A stretch of 64,000 nucleotides of DNA, taken from assembly GCA_044361535.1 (NCBI GenBank), contig JBIKIQ010000012.1, positions 1 through 64,000 of the forward strand, given 5' to 3'. Of this stretch, positions 55,248 to 64,000 are shown one piece after another. How positions within the stretch are numbered: position 1 is the stretch's first letter; each line of letters starts with the position of its first letter. The notes below the pieces were generated by a model. It did not search any database and was not told where the DNA came from. It saw only the letters and a program-made list of their open reading frames with translations. A program made the translations under genes and the position numbers. The stretch comes from UBA952 sp044361535. GTDB lineage: Bacteria > Bacteroidota > Bacteroidia > Flavobacteriales_D > Crocinitomicaceae.

Positions 55248-55301
55248 CAATTTTCAACTAAATAATCTATTTTTAAAAAACAAAATATTTAAAAATAATT
55301 C

Positions 55302-56741
55302 ATGTTTCTTCAAAATAGTGACATTAAACTTTTTCAAAGTCTCTTTCAGCAACACTTTAAGCATGAATTAACAAAAGATCAGGAAGAATTATTTTCAAAA
55401 ACAATGGATTTTTTGGCCACATCAAATCCAAAGACAATTCAGGTAATTTCAGGATATGCAGGAACAGGTAAAACAAGTTTTATTGGAAGTTTAATTAAAA
55501 CGCTTTCAAATCTTAAAGTGAAAACTGTTCTTTTAGCGCCAACAGGTCGCGCGGCAAAGGTATTGTCAAAATTCTCAGGTAAAAATGCATTCACAATTCA
55601 CCGCATCATTTATTCCTCTTCAGATGGTTTAGACGGAAATTACAGAACAGTTCTTACGAAGAATACCTTTAAAAATAGCGTATTTATTGTTGATGAAAGT
55701 TCAATGATACCGGAATTTTCGCTTGATAAAAACGGCCAAGTTGGTCGTGGATTGTTAGAAGATTTAATTGAATATGTGTATAGTGGAGAAAATTGCAAAC
55801 TCATTTTTATAGGCGATGTAGGTCAGTTACCTCCCGTAGGAAGTTCGATATCTCCTGCGTTGGATAAAGAATATTTAAAATTTCATTTCCCCTATTTTGA
55901 AATTGTAAAAATACACTTGAGTCAAGTAATGCGTCAGGCAGAAAATTCAGGGATTTTGGTGAATGCCACTCAACTTCGAATGAAAGATTCTACTTTGAAA
56001 TTTGAAACGAGTTCTTTCGAAGATGTACATCGAATTAATGGACTCGAACTTCAAGAGGTTATAGAATATTCCTACGACACTGTTGGTTCAGAGGAAACGA
56101 TTTTGATTACAAAAAGTAACAAACGAGCCAATGAATTTAATAAGCAAATAAGAAATAGAATTTTATGGCGTGATGAGTATTTACAGTCCAACGATGATTT
56201 AATGATTGTAAAGAACAATTACTATTGGGGACAGAAAACAAAAGGGAGTTTTTTGGCAAATGGGGAGTTAATTAGAATCGACCGTATTGGAAGAAGGGAA
56301 CAACTTTATGGATTTGATTTTGTGCATCTTACAATTTCCCTAATTGACCAAGAAGATGAGTCGCTAGAGACAATTTTACTTATTGAATCATTGGATTGTG
56401 AAGGACCATCTTTGGAACGAGAACGTTTAAAGTCTTTATTTTTTGAAATTGAAAAGGACTATTTGCATATTAAGTCTAAATCTAAACGATATGCAGAAAT
56501 AATGCGAAATCCTTATTTTAATGCGATACAAGCAAAGTTTGCCTATGCCGTAACTTGTCATAAATCACAAGGTGGACAATGGAAAAATGTTTTTATCGAT
56601 TTCGGTTTTATGACACCAGAAATGATCGATGATGATTATAAAAGATGGTTATACACAGCTATAACTAGAGCATCTGAAAAAGTTTGGTTATTAAATTTTC
56701 CGGATTACTTTTTTGAAGAAGAGAAAAACCATTCTTCGTAG
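55302..56741 (+). CDS. RecD/Dda-like ATP-dependent DNA helicase
   Basis: A 479-residue superfamily-1 helicase. Motif I (Walker A) is GYAGTGKTSF (~51-60), motif Ia VLLAPTGRAAKVLS, Walker B VFIVDESSMIPEF (~127-138), motif III FIGDVGQLPPVG, motif IV around TILITKSNKRANEFNKQIRN, and motifs V/VI AYAVTCHKSQGGQWKNVFID and WLYTAITRASEKVWLLNF (UvrD_C_2). It lacks the long N-terminal domains of RecD proper, so it is a stand-alone Dda/RecD2-type 5'-3' helicase seen in many Bacteroidota. Its 3' end overlaps the convergent HD gene by 37 nt. Confidence 0.92.
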   Translation: MFLQNSDIKLFQSLFQQHFKHELTKDQEELFSKTMDFLATSNPKTIQVISGYAGTGKTSFIGSLIKTLSNLKVKTVLLAPTGRAAKVLSKFSGKNAFTIHRIIYSSSDGLDGNYRTVLTKNTFKNSVFIVDESSMIPEFSLDKNGQVGRGLLEDLIEYVYSGENCKLIFIGDVGQLPPVGSSISPALDKEYLKFHFPYFEIVKIHLSQVMRQAENSGILVNATQLRMKDSTLKFETSSFEDVHRINGLELQEVIEYSYDTVGSEETILITKSNKRANEFNKQIRNRILWRDEYLQSNDDLMIVKNNYYWGQKTKGSFLANGELIRIDRIGRREQLYGFDFVHLTISLIDQEDESLETILLIESLDCEGPSLERERLKSLFFEIEKDYLHIKSKSKRYAEIMRNPYFNAIQAKFAYAVTCHKSQGGQWKNVFIDFGFMTPEMIDDDYKRWLYTAITRASEKVWLLNFPDYFFEEEKNHSS

Positions 56742-57361
56742 AAATTAGCGATGAAATTTTGCATTAATTGATGTCTATTTTCAGCTAATTCCTTACCAGA
56801 TTGGGTCTTCATTAAATCTTTTATCAAAAAAAGTTTCTCATAAAAATGATTTACAGTATGACTTACCGATTTAGCATATTCTTCTTTTGACAAATGCAAT
56901 ATTGGCTTAATATCAGGATCGTAAAGAGGTCTGTTCTTGCTTCCTCCATAGGAAAAAGCTCGCGCAATACCAATGGCACCAATGGCATCTAATCGATCAG
57001 CATCTTGAACAATTTTTGCTTCAACTGTTTCAACTTCATCGTTCACATGAGCGCCTTTAAAGGAAACATGTGAAATGACTTGAGCCACTTTTTCAGCAAT
57101 TTCATTTGAAATACCTACTTGCATCATTATTTCTATAGCTACCTTAGCCCCTGCTTGCCAATTTCCACCATTGTATTTATGATCAGAGATGTCATGAAGT
57201 AATGCTGCTAATTCAATAATCAATTTATCTCCACCCTCTTTTTCGTGAAGATAAATAGAGAGGTTGTATACACGTTCGATATGAAACCAGTCATGACTAC
57301 CTTCTTGATTCAGGAACTTGTCCTTAACCAACTTTTGAATTTTTTCAACAGATGTATTCAT
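56705..57361 (-). CDS. HD-domain metal-dependent phosphohydrolase (YedJ-like)
   Basis: A 218-residue protein with a complete HD site: HDWFHIERVYNLS (His23-Asp24), LAALLHDISDHKY (His-Asp ~56-57), VISHVSFKG (His), and IVQDADRLDAIGAIGIARAF (Asp). This pattern and length match the YedJ/YpgQ-like HD hydrolases, some of which act on nucleoside phosphates. It is last of the purA-containing operon; its start directly follows the OstA-like gene stop. Its 3' end overlaps the convergent helicase gene by 37 nt, a tail-to-tail overlap. Confidence 0.9.
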   Translation of the reverse strand: MNTSVEKIQKLVKDKFLNQEGSHDWFHIERVYNLSIYLHEKEGGDKLIIELAALLHDISDHKYNGGNWQAGAKVAIEIMMQVGISNEIAEKVAQVISHVSFKGAHVNDEVETVEAKIVQDADRLDAIGAIGIARAFSYGGSKNRPLYDPDIKPILHLSKEEYAKSVSHTVNHFYEKLFLIKDLMKTQSGKELAENRHQLMQNFIANFYEEWFFSSSKK

Positions 57362-58891
57362 TTACCAAGGACAAAAATAGTTTTTAGGTCGCAATGCAGG
57401 ATTCCACGAAAATTCCTTAATGAATTGTTCCTCTTTATTGATTTTATTCATAGGATAAAATTTCCCATCCGGTTTATCAATATAGGAAACTCCTCTCACC
57501 TCCCCGGAATCTAAATCCAATCTTAAATCACCAGCATATAATCGATTCATACCTTTTCGTTTAATTATCAAGGAAGAATCTGTATTTTTTTCTTCAAAAG
57601 GATAAAATATTGTTTGAGCATTTCCATTCACAAATGCCGATTTTAATTTTTGATTTGAGAAATAGGCAATCATTTCTCGACCGCAAATTTGATTAAAATA
57701 TTCGCCAGAATCAAGCTCCATGAGTGCAGACGTATTTTCAAACAATTCAACCTTATCGACCAATGAATCTTTGAAATAAACAATCATACGCTCACCTTTT
57801 AATTCGGCATTTTCCGACCAAACAATGGGCTTTTTGTAGAGGTAAAGTACGTTCATGCTTTCAGTAAATGTCAAGCTGTCCGAAATTGCTTGCAGTTTAT
57901 TATTGAAGATTTTAACATTTCTGTGCGCGCGAATATTCTGTTTTGACGAAGAATCTTGTACCGAAATAATCGTATCGGCTATCACCTGAATGGTATCACT
58001 TTCATTTTTTTGAGTAACGCATGCATTGCCAGAAACGACCAATCGCTTATTTTTTTCATCATTTAGTATACTATTTCCTCGCAGAACAACATTTTGAGTT
58101 TTGTCTTCAAAATAGGAATAACCTCTTGATATAAAAGTTTTTAAAACTGGATCGTATTCAAGTGTATCGCCTTTTATTATTTTATCCTCGTCAATAACTT
58201 TGGCATCACCAATCAATACTCCTTCTTCCGTTTGAACGTTGTACCACCCTTTTCGACAATACATTTCTGTTTTACCCTTCACAATTTTAGTTGGACCAAA
58301 AAAAGATGCCTTTTGTGTGCCATACGAAAATTGCAAGGTATCCGTTTTCATGGATAAGTCCTCTTTTCTATAATCTACATTTCCACTAAAGAAAAAATCT
58401 TTTGATTCCGGATAGAAATACCCTACTCTACTTGATAGTCGTTCGTTTGAACTTATACTTTGAATCACGCCATTTCTGCGATATACTCCTTGACGAGCTC
58501 GTAAATCATAATCCATTGAATCCGTTTCAATTTTATATTCCTGATCGCGAACTCGCACATTGCCCCACAATTTTGCAAATCGCGTTTTACCACGAAATAA
58601 AAGAGAATCACAAAACAGGTTGATGTCTTTTGAATCAAGTTGTACTTTGCCGTACGCGATTACAATTTGCTCTTTATCAAAGAAATGCGCTGAATCGCAA
58701 TACATTACACTACCCTTGTACTTAAAATTAACTGGTCCGATAAGTCGATGCGCTTTTTTCTTAGCGTGATATTCAATCATTTCAGAACCTTCTATCAATT
58801 CCAAAAGATCAGGTTCGTTTTGCGCAAAAAGAAAATTTAAAGGAAAAAATGTACAAAGAAGAGCTATTCGTATATACAACAGTTTATTCAA
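57362..58891 (-). CDS. OstA/LptA-like LPS-transport periplasmic protein
   Basis: A 509-residue protein with signal peptide (MNKLLYIRIALLCTFFPLNF, cleaved after FAQ) and tandem OstA-type beta-jellyroll units: GPVNFKYKGSVMYCDSAHFF, KVQLDSKDINLFCDSLLFRG, GNVRVRDQEYKIETDSMDYD, VLIGDAKVIDEDKIIKGDTL. Each unit follows the G-x-V-x-x...D-S-L pattern. In LptA/LptD such units form a bridge for lipopolysaccharide across the periplasm. It starts within the purA stop (4-nt overlap). It is longer than E. coli LptA, as is usual for the Bacteroidota OstA_2 proteins. Confidence 0.88.
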   Translation of the reverse strand: MNKLLYIRIALLCTFFPLNFLFAQNEPDLLELIEGSEMIEYHAKKKAHRLIGPVNFKYKGSVMYCDSAHFFDKEQIVIAYGKVQLDSKDINLFCDSLLFRGKTRFAKLWGNVRVRDQEYKIETDSMDYDLRARQGVYRRNGVIQSISSNERLSSRVGYFYPESKDFFFSGNVDYRKEDLSMKTDTLQFSYGTQKASFFGPTKIVKGKTEMYCRKGWYNVQTEEGVLIGDAKVIDEDKIIKGDTLEYDPVLKTFISRGYSYFEDKTQNVVLRGNSILNDEKNKRLVVSGNACVTQKNESDTIQVIADTIISVQDSSSKQNIRAHRNVKIFNNKLQAISDSLTFTESMNVLYLYKKPIVWSENAELKGERMIVYFKDSLVDKVELFENTSALMELDSGEYFNQICGREMIAYFSNQKLKSAFVNGNAQTIFYPFEEKNTDSSLIIKRKGMNRLYAGDLRLDLDSGEVRGVSYIDKPDGKFYPMNKINKEEQFIKEFSWNPALRPKNYFCPW

Positions 58892-60162
58892 TGGTTTGTA
58901 ATTAATGTCTGACTTCGATCAGGGCCAACAGAAACAATCGTTATTGGTACTTCGAGCAGTTCTTCTAAGTAATTTACATAATTTTTTAAAGCTTCAGGAG
59001 CCTCTTCGTATGAAGTTAATCCAGTTAAATTACAATTCCATCCCGGTACATCCTCATAAATTGGCTCTATAGCATTGTCACATATTGAAAACGGAAATTC
59101 ATCTGTTTTATTGCCATTCACGTTATAGTGAGTACATATTCGGATTGTATCAAAAATACTTAATACGTCTGCCTTCATCATTGACAATTCGGTAACACCA
59201 TTTATCATAATGGCATATTTTAATTGCGGAATATCAATCCAACCACAACGTCTTGGCCTTCCGGTTGTTGAACCAAACTCTCTTCCTTCTTGTCTAATTT
59301 TTTCACCTACTTCATCCAATAATTCAGTTGGAAAAGGTCCACTTCCTACGCGTGTACAATACGCCTTAAATATTCCGATAACTTTACCAATTTTTGTTGG
59401 AGCTACGCCTAATCCCGTACAGGTACCTGCCGTAATTGTATTGGAGGAGGTAACAAAAGGATAAGTTCCAAAATCAATATCTAACATGGTTCCTTGAGCT
59501 CCTTCTGCTAATATTTTTTGATTGGCCTTTAACGCCTTATTCATGTAATGTTCACTATCAACCGTTGTAAATTGACGTAAAAATTCAATTCCTTCAAACC
59601 AAGGCCCCTCTAATTCATTCAAATTATATTCAAATCCTTCGTGATGTTTTAAAATACCAATGTGTTTTTCCAAAAGAGCAGAATATTTTTCTTGAAAATC
59701 TTTTTCAAAAATATCTCCAACTCTCAATCCATTTCTACCTGTTTTATCCATATAGGTTGGACCTATTCCTTTTAGGGTTGAACCGATTTTATTTTTCCCT
59801 TTTGCTGCTTCTGATGCCGCATCTAGTAATCGATGTGATGGAAGAATTAAATGGGCTTTTTTGGAGAAAATTAGACGCTCCTTTACATTGACACCCACTG
59901 CGAGTAATTTTTCAATTTCAATTTTAAGCACAACTGGGTCAATTACAACACCATTTCCAATGATATTTAAAACATTATCTCTAAAAATACCTGAAGGAAT
60001 TGTATGAAGGACAAACTTTTTCTGATCAAATTCAAGTGTGTGTCCTGCATTTGGCCCCCCTTGAAAACGAGCAATGTAATTATACTCTGGAGTTAAAACA
60101 TCAACAATTTTCCCTTTACCCTCATCTCCCCATTGAAGGCCTAATAAAACATCCACTTTCAT
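58888..60162 (-). CDS. purA: Adenylosuccinate synthase
   Basis: A 424-residue enzyme joining IMP and aspartate with GTP, the first committed step to AMP. The start VDVLLGLQWGDEGKGKIVDV contains the P-loop GDEGKGK with the catalytic Asp. NAGHT (~40-44), EGAQGTMLDIDFGTYPFVTS (~220-239), TTGRPRRCGWIDIPQL and GRRCGW-type IMP-binding blocks are complete, and it ends GPDRSQTLIT. Length is normal. It lies between a STAS protein (2-nt gap) and the OstA gene (overlap) in a tight operon headed by a Fur-family gene. Confidence 0.98.
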   Translation of the reverse strand: MKVDVLLGLQWGDEGKGKIVDVLTPEYNYIARFQGGPNAGHTLEFDQKKFVLHTIPSGIFRDNVLNIIGNGVVIDPVVLKIEIEKLLAVGVNVKERLIFSKKAHLILPSHRLLDAASEAAKGKNKIGSTLKGIGPTYMDKTGRNGLRVGDIFEKDFQEKYSALLEKHIGILKHHEGFEYNLNELEGPWFEGIEFLRQFTTVDSEHYMNKALKANQKILAEGAQGTMLDIDFGTYPFVTSSNTITAGTCTGLGVAPTKIGKVIGIFKAYCTRVGSGPFPTELLDEVGEKIRQEGREFGSTTGRPRRCGWIDIPQLKYAIMINGVTELSMMKADVLSIFDTIRICTHYNVNGNKTDEFPFSICDNAIEPIYEDVPGWNCNLTGLTSYEEAPEALKNYVNYLEELLEVPITIVSVGPDRSQTLITNH

Positions 60163-60164
60163 CT

Positions 60165-60503
60165 TTACTTATTAAAATGATTAACTGCTTCTTCAGTTGT
60201 TCCGTAGATACTGAAAACTTCGTATAATTTAGAAATATCAATTAACTTTTGAATCCCTGGATTGGGATTCGATAATACCACGTCTCCACCATTGATTCGA
60301 GCTTTAGTCATCGTACGAATCATAAATGCAATTCCACTTGAATTTGTATTTGTTAATTCTGACAAATCAAAAACAAATTGTGATGAGTTTACTAGTTCTA
60401 ATTTTTCCTTCATTGATTCTAAATCCAAATCAGATAAAATTCTACCTTGAATTTTCACAATTGAAATAGATCCTTCGGTTGAAATTGAAAATTGAATACT
60501 CAT
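60165..60503 (-). CDS. STAS-domain anti-anti-sigma-like protein
   Basis: A 112-residue single STAS domain: SIVKIQGRILSDLDLESMKE (residues ~13-32), FVFDLSELTNTNSSGIAFMI with the serine following N-T-N (the phosphorylatable site in D-x-S-G-x-x-x/N-S-S-G), GGDVVLSNPNPGIQKLIDIS and LYEVFSIYGTTEEAV. In the SpoIIAA type a kinase phosphorylates this Ser to control an anti-sigma factor. Bacteroidota often carry solitary STAS genes of unknown partner. No partner kinase or sigma-B-type factor is nearby. It is second in the operon. Confidence 0.9.
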   Translation of the reverse strand: MSIQFSISTEGSISIVKIQGRILSDLDLESMKEKLELVNSSQFVFDLSELTNTNSSGIAFMIRTMTKARINGGDVVLSNPNPGIQKLIDISKLYEVFSIYGTTEEAVNHFNK

Positions 60504-60505
60504 AG

Positions 60506-60946
60506 TTAATTAGTTTTTTTAACTCCATAAAAATAGAGTGAATGATGATGAATTTGAACACCAAAAATTTCCTCCATGGTTGCTTTTATTTGTTGAATTC
60601 GCGGATCACAAAATTCCATAACTTCACCGGTATCTGTACAAATTAGATGGTCGTGTTGTTGAGATCCATGTGACTTTTCAAAATGAGCGATGTTCTTTCC
60701 AAACTGATGTTTGCGAACTAAATTACACGCCATCAAAAGTTCAATTGTATTGTATAACGTAGCTCTGGATACTCGGTAATTATGGTTTTTCATATTGATA
60801 TATAATGATTCAATATCAAAATGACCAGGATGATTATAAATTTCAGCTAAAATTGCAAAGCGCTCAGGGGTTTTCCTGTGGCCATTTTGCTCGAGATAAG
60901 CTGAAAAAATACTCTTAACGTTATTTTGTAAATCCAGGTTAGACAT
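60506..60946 (-). CDS. Fur-family transcriptional regulator
   Basis: A 146-residue regulator from ATG 60946 (MSNLDLQNNVKSIFSAYLEQ). A winged helix covers ~15-85 (HRKTPERFAILAEIYNHPGH, YRVSRATLYNTIELLMACNL). The dimer/metal part contains QQHDHLICTDTGEVMEFCDP and IHHHSLYFYGV. His-rich regulatory metal residues are present (HDH, HHH), but the usual structural Zn site C-x-x-C is broken: after LIC the partner is Thr (C-T-D-T). It could regulate iron or peroxide response. It heads the operon with STAS, purA, OstA and HD. The ATG at 60946 follows a -7 box closely; an earlier start would lie upstream of the transcription start. Confidence 0.9.
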   Translation of the reverse strand: MSNLDLQNNVKSIFSAYLEQNGHRKTPERFAILAEIYNHPGHFDIESLYINMKNHNYRVSRATLYNTIELLMACNLVRKHQFGKNIAHFEKSHGSQQHDHLICTDTGEVMEFCDPRIQQIKATMEEIFGVQIHHHSLYFYGVKKTN

Positions 60947-60955
60947 AATTTGGAA

Positions 60956-60963
60956 CAAAAATA
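60956..60963 (-). promoter_or_regulatory. -7 box of the Fur-STAS-purA operon
   Basis: TATTTTTG on the minus strand, ending 9 nt before ATG 60946. The transcript would have only a few leader bases. Confidence 0.55.
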
Positions 60964-61032
60964 AATATTTTGACCGCACAAAAATTCATCCAAAAAAATA
61001 AACTATGAACAATTCATCCACAATATTTCCTT

Positions 61033-63339
61033 TCAACGAATTACTTGAATTTCATCAATAAAAGTCCATGGAATATTCCCTTCTCCTGGCTGTCCAACTG
61101 GTATCGATTTCAAAGATTCAATTGCAAATTTTATTTTACGAGTCTTTTGAGTCAATTGAAATGTTATTGTTTTAACTTGTTGATTTTCAATGATTTTCAC
61201 ATCCTTGCCCATCAATTCTAGACCATTATCTAAAACAATCTTTACCTTTTGTGGAAAGTGAATCCACGAATTTTCATCTGAAAGAAAACTAATTGAAACT
61301 TCTGATTTGCCAATTTTTTTTAATAAATCTAGTTCAAGTAGTATTTCCTTTTTATTAAAACCAATCCATTCATTTCCTTTCCATGGTAAACTGCCAAATT
61401 GACCATCGACAAGGGTTAAATCTCCACTGTTGTAATTTGGACTTGGTTCTGTAATGAAATTTATGGGTAACCCGAGTGAATAAGAAGATTTCACTGAAAT
61501 TTGATAAAGTGGTGATTCATTCAAGGTTCGCAAATCATAGTTGTATCGAACTATGCCCTTCTTCCTCCTATTCATAGCAATTGCATTACCAGGAACTAAA
61601 TTGAAGTTTCCACTTTCAGTATTAGATACAAGCTTTTTTTTATTTAATTGAACTTCTGATTTTGAATAAGAAATTTGAATATCATCAGTCTTAAGGCTTG
61701 AACCCACCTTAAATCGTACTCCTTTTTTCGTTTTTTGCCATTCAATTTCAGGAGCAAATGCTGTTTTTGAAAAATTTACATTTTTACTTTGTAGGTATTT
61801 AAAGTGATCATTTACCAATATTGATTTAAATGTTTTATAATCAGATTTTTCTATCGACCATAGTGTTTGACTTAATGCAATTGCTCTTGGGTAGGTCATG
61901 TATTCTAATTTCTTAAAATCTGCGATGTATTCAGTCCACAAATTTGCTTGCCCACCTAATATGTACGAATGGTATTTCTTATCTAAATGGTCAGGAATAG
62001 GATTAAAATCGTATACTTTTTCCAAGGAGGTGTAACCACCTATTGCCAGAGGCTCGTTCTTCTTACCTTGGTAATGATCAAAATAACAATGAGATCCTGG
62101 TGACATAACGACATAATGTTCATGACGAGCAGCTTCAATTCCACCTTCAAAACCTCTCCACGACATAACTGCTGCATTTTGTGATAATCCACCTTCTAAT
62201 ATCTCATCCCAACCAATGAGTTTTCTACCCTTCGAAGTAAGGTATTTATCCATTTTTTGAATGAAGTAACTTTGTAATTCGTGTTCATCTTTGAGATTAT
62301 TTTCTAAAATAATTTTTTGACACTTTTGACATTCTTTCCATCTCTTCTTAGGTGCTTCATCACCTCCAATATGAATGTATTGACCAGGGAATAAAACAAG
62401 TACTTCATCCAGAATTTTTTGTAAAAAAGTGATTGTTTCCTCTTGGGCGCAGAATATATCATCAAAAACACCCCAAAGTCCTTCAACACCTTGTTGTTTT
62501 CCAGAGCAACCATATTCAGGGTATGCCGCCAATGCCGCTCTGCTGTGACCTGGCATTTCAATTTCAGGTACTATTGTAACGTATTTAGACGTAGCATAAG
62601 CAACAACCTCTTTTATTTGTTCTTGTGTATAAAATCCACCATAACGCTCTTTGGTATAGGTTCTGGGTTTTGTTGTGTAATGATTGTCCACCGTGCTGTC
62701 TCGCCAAGCCCCAATTTCAGTTAGTTTTGGAAATTGTTTAATTTCTATTCTCCAACCTTGATCGTCGGTCAAATGCCAATGAAAAGTATTGAATTTATAC
62801 ATCGACATTAAATCAATATAGCGTTTCACCTCTTCAACTGTAAAAAAATGTCGTGAAACATCTAGGTGCAAACCTCTCCATTCAAATTTGGGATAATCTT
62901 TTACAAAGCATTTTTTAAGTTGGAAAGATTCAGAATTTGAATCAATTAATTGCATTAATGAATGAAATGCATAAAAACACGATGCTTCGGAAGAGTAAGA
63001 AATTAGAATATCATTCGATACATTGATTGTGTAGGAATCATGAATAACATTCACAAGTTTCTTAAACCTCAATTGTGGTTGATTGGAACTAAAAACAATT
63101 TCTAATTTATGATACGTAAATGCAAGATCTACTAATTGATTTTTTAGATTAACTGGCAGTCCTGTAGAATCAACTCGTAAGGCTTTATCAAAGTTAATTG
63201 ACTCATTCAATTCTTTATATGTAGAGGGTGTTGGAAGAATTGAGGAAACTTGACACAAGGTATTTTGAACATTCAAAAGAATGAAACAAAAACAAACAAG
63301 GAAGGAAATTCTTTTAATGAAGATACTAATTTTTAACAT
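61033..63339 (-). CDS. Beta-N-acetylhexosaminidase (GH20)
   Basis: A 768-residue exported glycosidase with signal peptide (residues ~8-29, ending LCQ). The GH20b domain spans ~35-145 (DSYTINVSNDILISYSSEAS). The catalytic barrel spans ~146-500: FEWRGLHLDVSRHFFTVEEV, FHWHLTDDQGWRIEIKQFPK, and the Asp-Glu pair in QYIHIGGDEAPKKRW, with SWRGFEGGI. A ~240-residue C-terminal part (NEWIGFNKKEILLELDLLKK, PWTFIDEIQVI) resembles the added chitobiase/F5-8-like domains. It releases terminal GlcNAc or GalNAc from chitin fragments or glycans. No sus-like neighbours; single gene. Confidence 0.94.
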   Translation of the reverse strand: MLKISIFIKRISFLVCFCFILLNVQNTLCQVSSILPTPSTYKELNESINFDKALRVDSTGLPVNLKNQLVDLAFTYHKLEIVFSSNQPQLRFKKLVNVIHDSYTINVSNDILISYSSEASCFYAFHSLMQLIDSNSESFQLKKCFVKDYPKFEWRGLHLDVSRHFFTVEEVKRYIDLMSMYKFNTFHWHLTDDQGWRIEIKQFPKLTEIGAWRDSTVDNHYTTKPRTYTKERYGGFYTQEQIKEVVAYATSKYVTIVPEIEMPGHSRAALAAYPEYGCSGKQQGVEGLWGVFDDIFCAQEETITFLQKILDEVLVLFPGQYIHIGGDEAPKKRWKECQKCQKIILENNLKDEHELQSYFIQKMDKYLTSKGRKLIGWDEILEGGLSQNAAVMSWRGFEGGIEAARHEHYVVMSPGSHCYFDHYQGKKNEPLAIGGYTSLEKVYDFNPIPDHLDKKYHSYILGGQANLWTEYIADFKKLEYMTYPRAIALSQTLWSIEKSDYKTFKSILVNDHFKYLQSKNVNFSKTAFAPEIEWQKTKKGVRFKVGSSLKTDDIQISYSKSEVQLNKKKLVSNTESGNFNLVPGNAIAMNRRKKGIVRYNYDLRTLNESPLYQISVKSSYSLGLPINFITEPSPNYNSGDLTLVDGQFGSLPWKGNEWIGFNKKEILLELDLLKKIGKSEVSISFLSDENSWIHFPQKVKIVLDNGLELMGKDVKIIENQQVKTITFQLTQKTRKIKFAIESLKSIPVGQPGEGNIPWTFIDEIQVIR

Positions 63340-63389
63340 ATTCCCATAACTTGTAAAATTACTTTACTTTTTGGATTTTTGAAATGTTA

Positions 63390-64000
63390 TTATTCGCTCC
63401 ACAATTTCAAAGCAACTTCCTGTTCGCTATTTTTGTTTTCTAAAGGAATCACAAAATAATAACCATAGAAAAATCGCTGAACTTCATTAAGTGAAAGTGT
63501 CCTGATTTTTCCTTCACGAAGGAAAGTGATTTCTTTTTTATCTTCAGCAAAATAGAACAACCAGGATTCAATATCATTATTAAGAACAAATCCATTAACA
63601 CCTATTATTTCATCACCCAAACGCATTCCGCCTAATTCAGCTGGACCATCTGGATACATTGATGCAAGTTGAAATGATTTACCTAAAGGTATTAATTTCA
63701 TCCCTAATTGGCTTTCTGAATAGAGTACTGACGGCTTTCTTTGCAATTCAAGACCAAGATATTTAAGTGATTCGATTATAATCGATTCATAGGGTTGAGT
63801 ACCATGAACAAAATCTATAAAAAATGACTTAAAAGAAATACCCGAAACTTTTTCTAGGGTAGTTAAATAATCGCTCTCTGTTATTCCCTTTCCTTGCTTG
63901 GCAAAGTCAAAATACAGCTGCTTCATCACTTCATCCAATCCAAATTTGTTTTGCGTGGCTTTTCTTATTTTTACATCGGTAACAAAGGCCAACAAACAAC
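63390..64000 (-). CDS. M61-family glycyl-aminopeptidase-like protein, C-terminal part
   Basis: The frame ending at 63390 is open to the right window edge, so this is the C-terminal ~203 residues of a longer gene. LLAFVTDVKIRKATQNKFGL, DEVMKQLYFDF, and ITESDYLTTLEKVSGISFKS match the region after the HExxH domain in M61 peptidases. A PDZ domain follows (~100-175; GMKLIPLGKSFQLASMYPDG, PAELGGMRLGDEIIGVNGF). The catalytic zinc site lies outside the window. It is on the same strand as the hexosaminidase, 50 nt upstream of it. Confidence 0.85.
   Translation of the reverse strand, partial: CLLAFVTDVKIRKATQNKFGLDEVMKQLYFDFAKQGKGITESDYLTTLEKVSGISFKSFFIDFVHGTQPYESIIIESLKYLGLELQRKPSVLYSESQLGMKLIPLGKSFQLASMYPDGPAELGGMRLGDEIIGVNGFVLNNDIESWLFYFAEDKKEITFLREGKIRTLSLNEVQRFFYGYYFVIPLENKNSEQEVALKLWSE

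Overview
The window is from a low-GC member of the Bacteroidota, most likely a Flavobacteriales-type organism. The evidence is several TonB-dependent receptors with carboxypeptidase-regulatory-like N-termini, a type IX secretion cargo with a gliding-type C-terminal domain next to a PorP/SprF protein, DUF4249, DUF5686 and DUF3822 families, a LytS/LytTR pair, and promoters of the Bacteroidota type (TTG, 17-23 nt, TAnnTTTG) with very short leaders. There is no rRNA, so the genus cannot be fixed.

Layout. 1-1567: start of a TonB receptor (cut by the left edge) and a barrel-like protein. 1600-5170: accessory region with an ABC exporter operon flanked by 15-bp inverted repeats, then ParDE-like and HigBA-like toxin-antitoxin modules bracketed by 114-bp direct repeats. 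5298-12982: S9 peptidase, LytS-like kinase with LytTR regulator, TonB receptor with DUF4249 lipoprotein. 13095-14133: terminator, dispersed repeats, and a ParD antitoxin whose toxin carries an in-frame amber codon. 14133-18670: redox/stress cluster (SDR, AraC, pirin, FMN reductase, DoxX, YceI, HxlR). 18671-23134: repeat-rich stretch and a 4-kb segment bounded by a duplicated 3' end of tRNA-fMet, holding a barrel protein, an ECF sigma factor, a membrane protein that joins a cytoplasmic tail, a TM helix and a barrel, and a frameshifted thioredoxin. 23235-39274: glycosyltransferase, PpiD, a giant Ig-repeat surface protein, the T9SS cargo/PorP pair, queA, tatC, DUF5686. 39427-39669: a CAT-anticodon tRNA preceded by two truncated copies carrying an 18-bp palindrome. 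39778-50213: photolyase, SPFH protein, DEAD helicase, TypA and a second ECF sigma locus. 50336-64000: compact housekeeping operons (coaD, rsmD, purA, Fur, STAS, OstA, HD), a RecD-like helicase, a GH20 hexosaminidase and the end of an M61 peptidase.

Most of the right half is ordinary chromosome. The unusual material is at 1.6-5.2 kb, 13.1-14.0 kb, 18.7-23.1 kb, 26.7-32.4 kb and 39.4-39.6 kb. The most promising candidates are the sigma/anti-sigma-barrel segment at the tRNA-fMet gene and the tRNA with two palindrome-bearing decoy copies. Three toxin-antitoxin promoters carry clear palindromic operators, and one of them appears to give a leaderless toxin mRNA.
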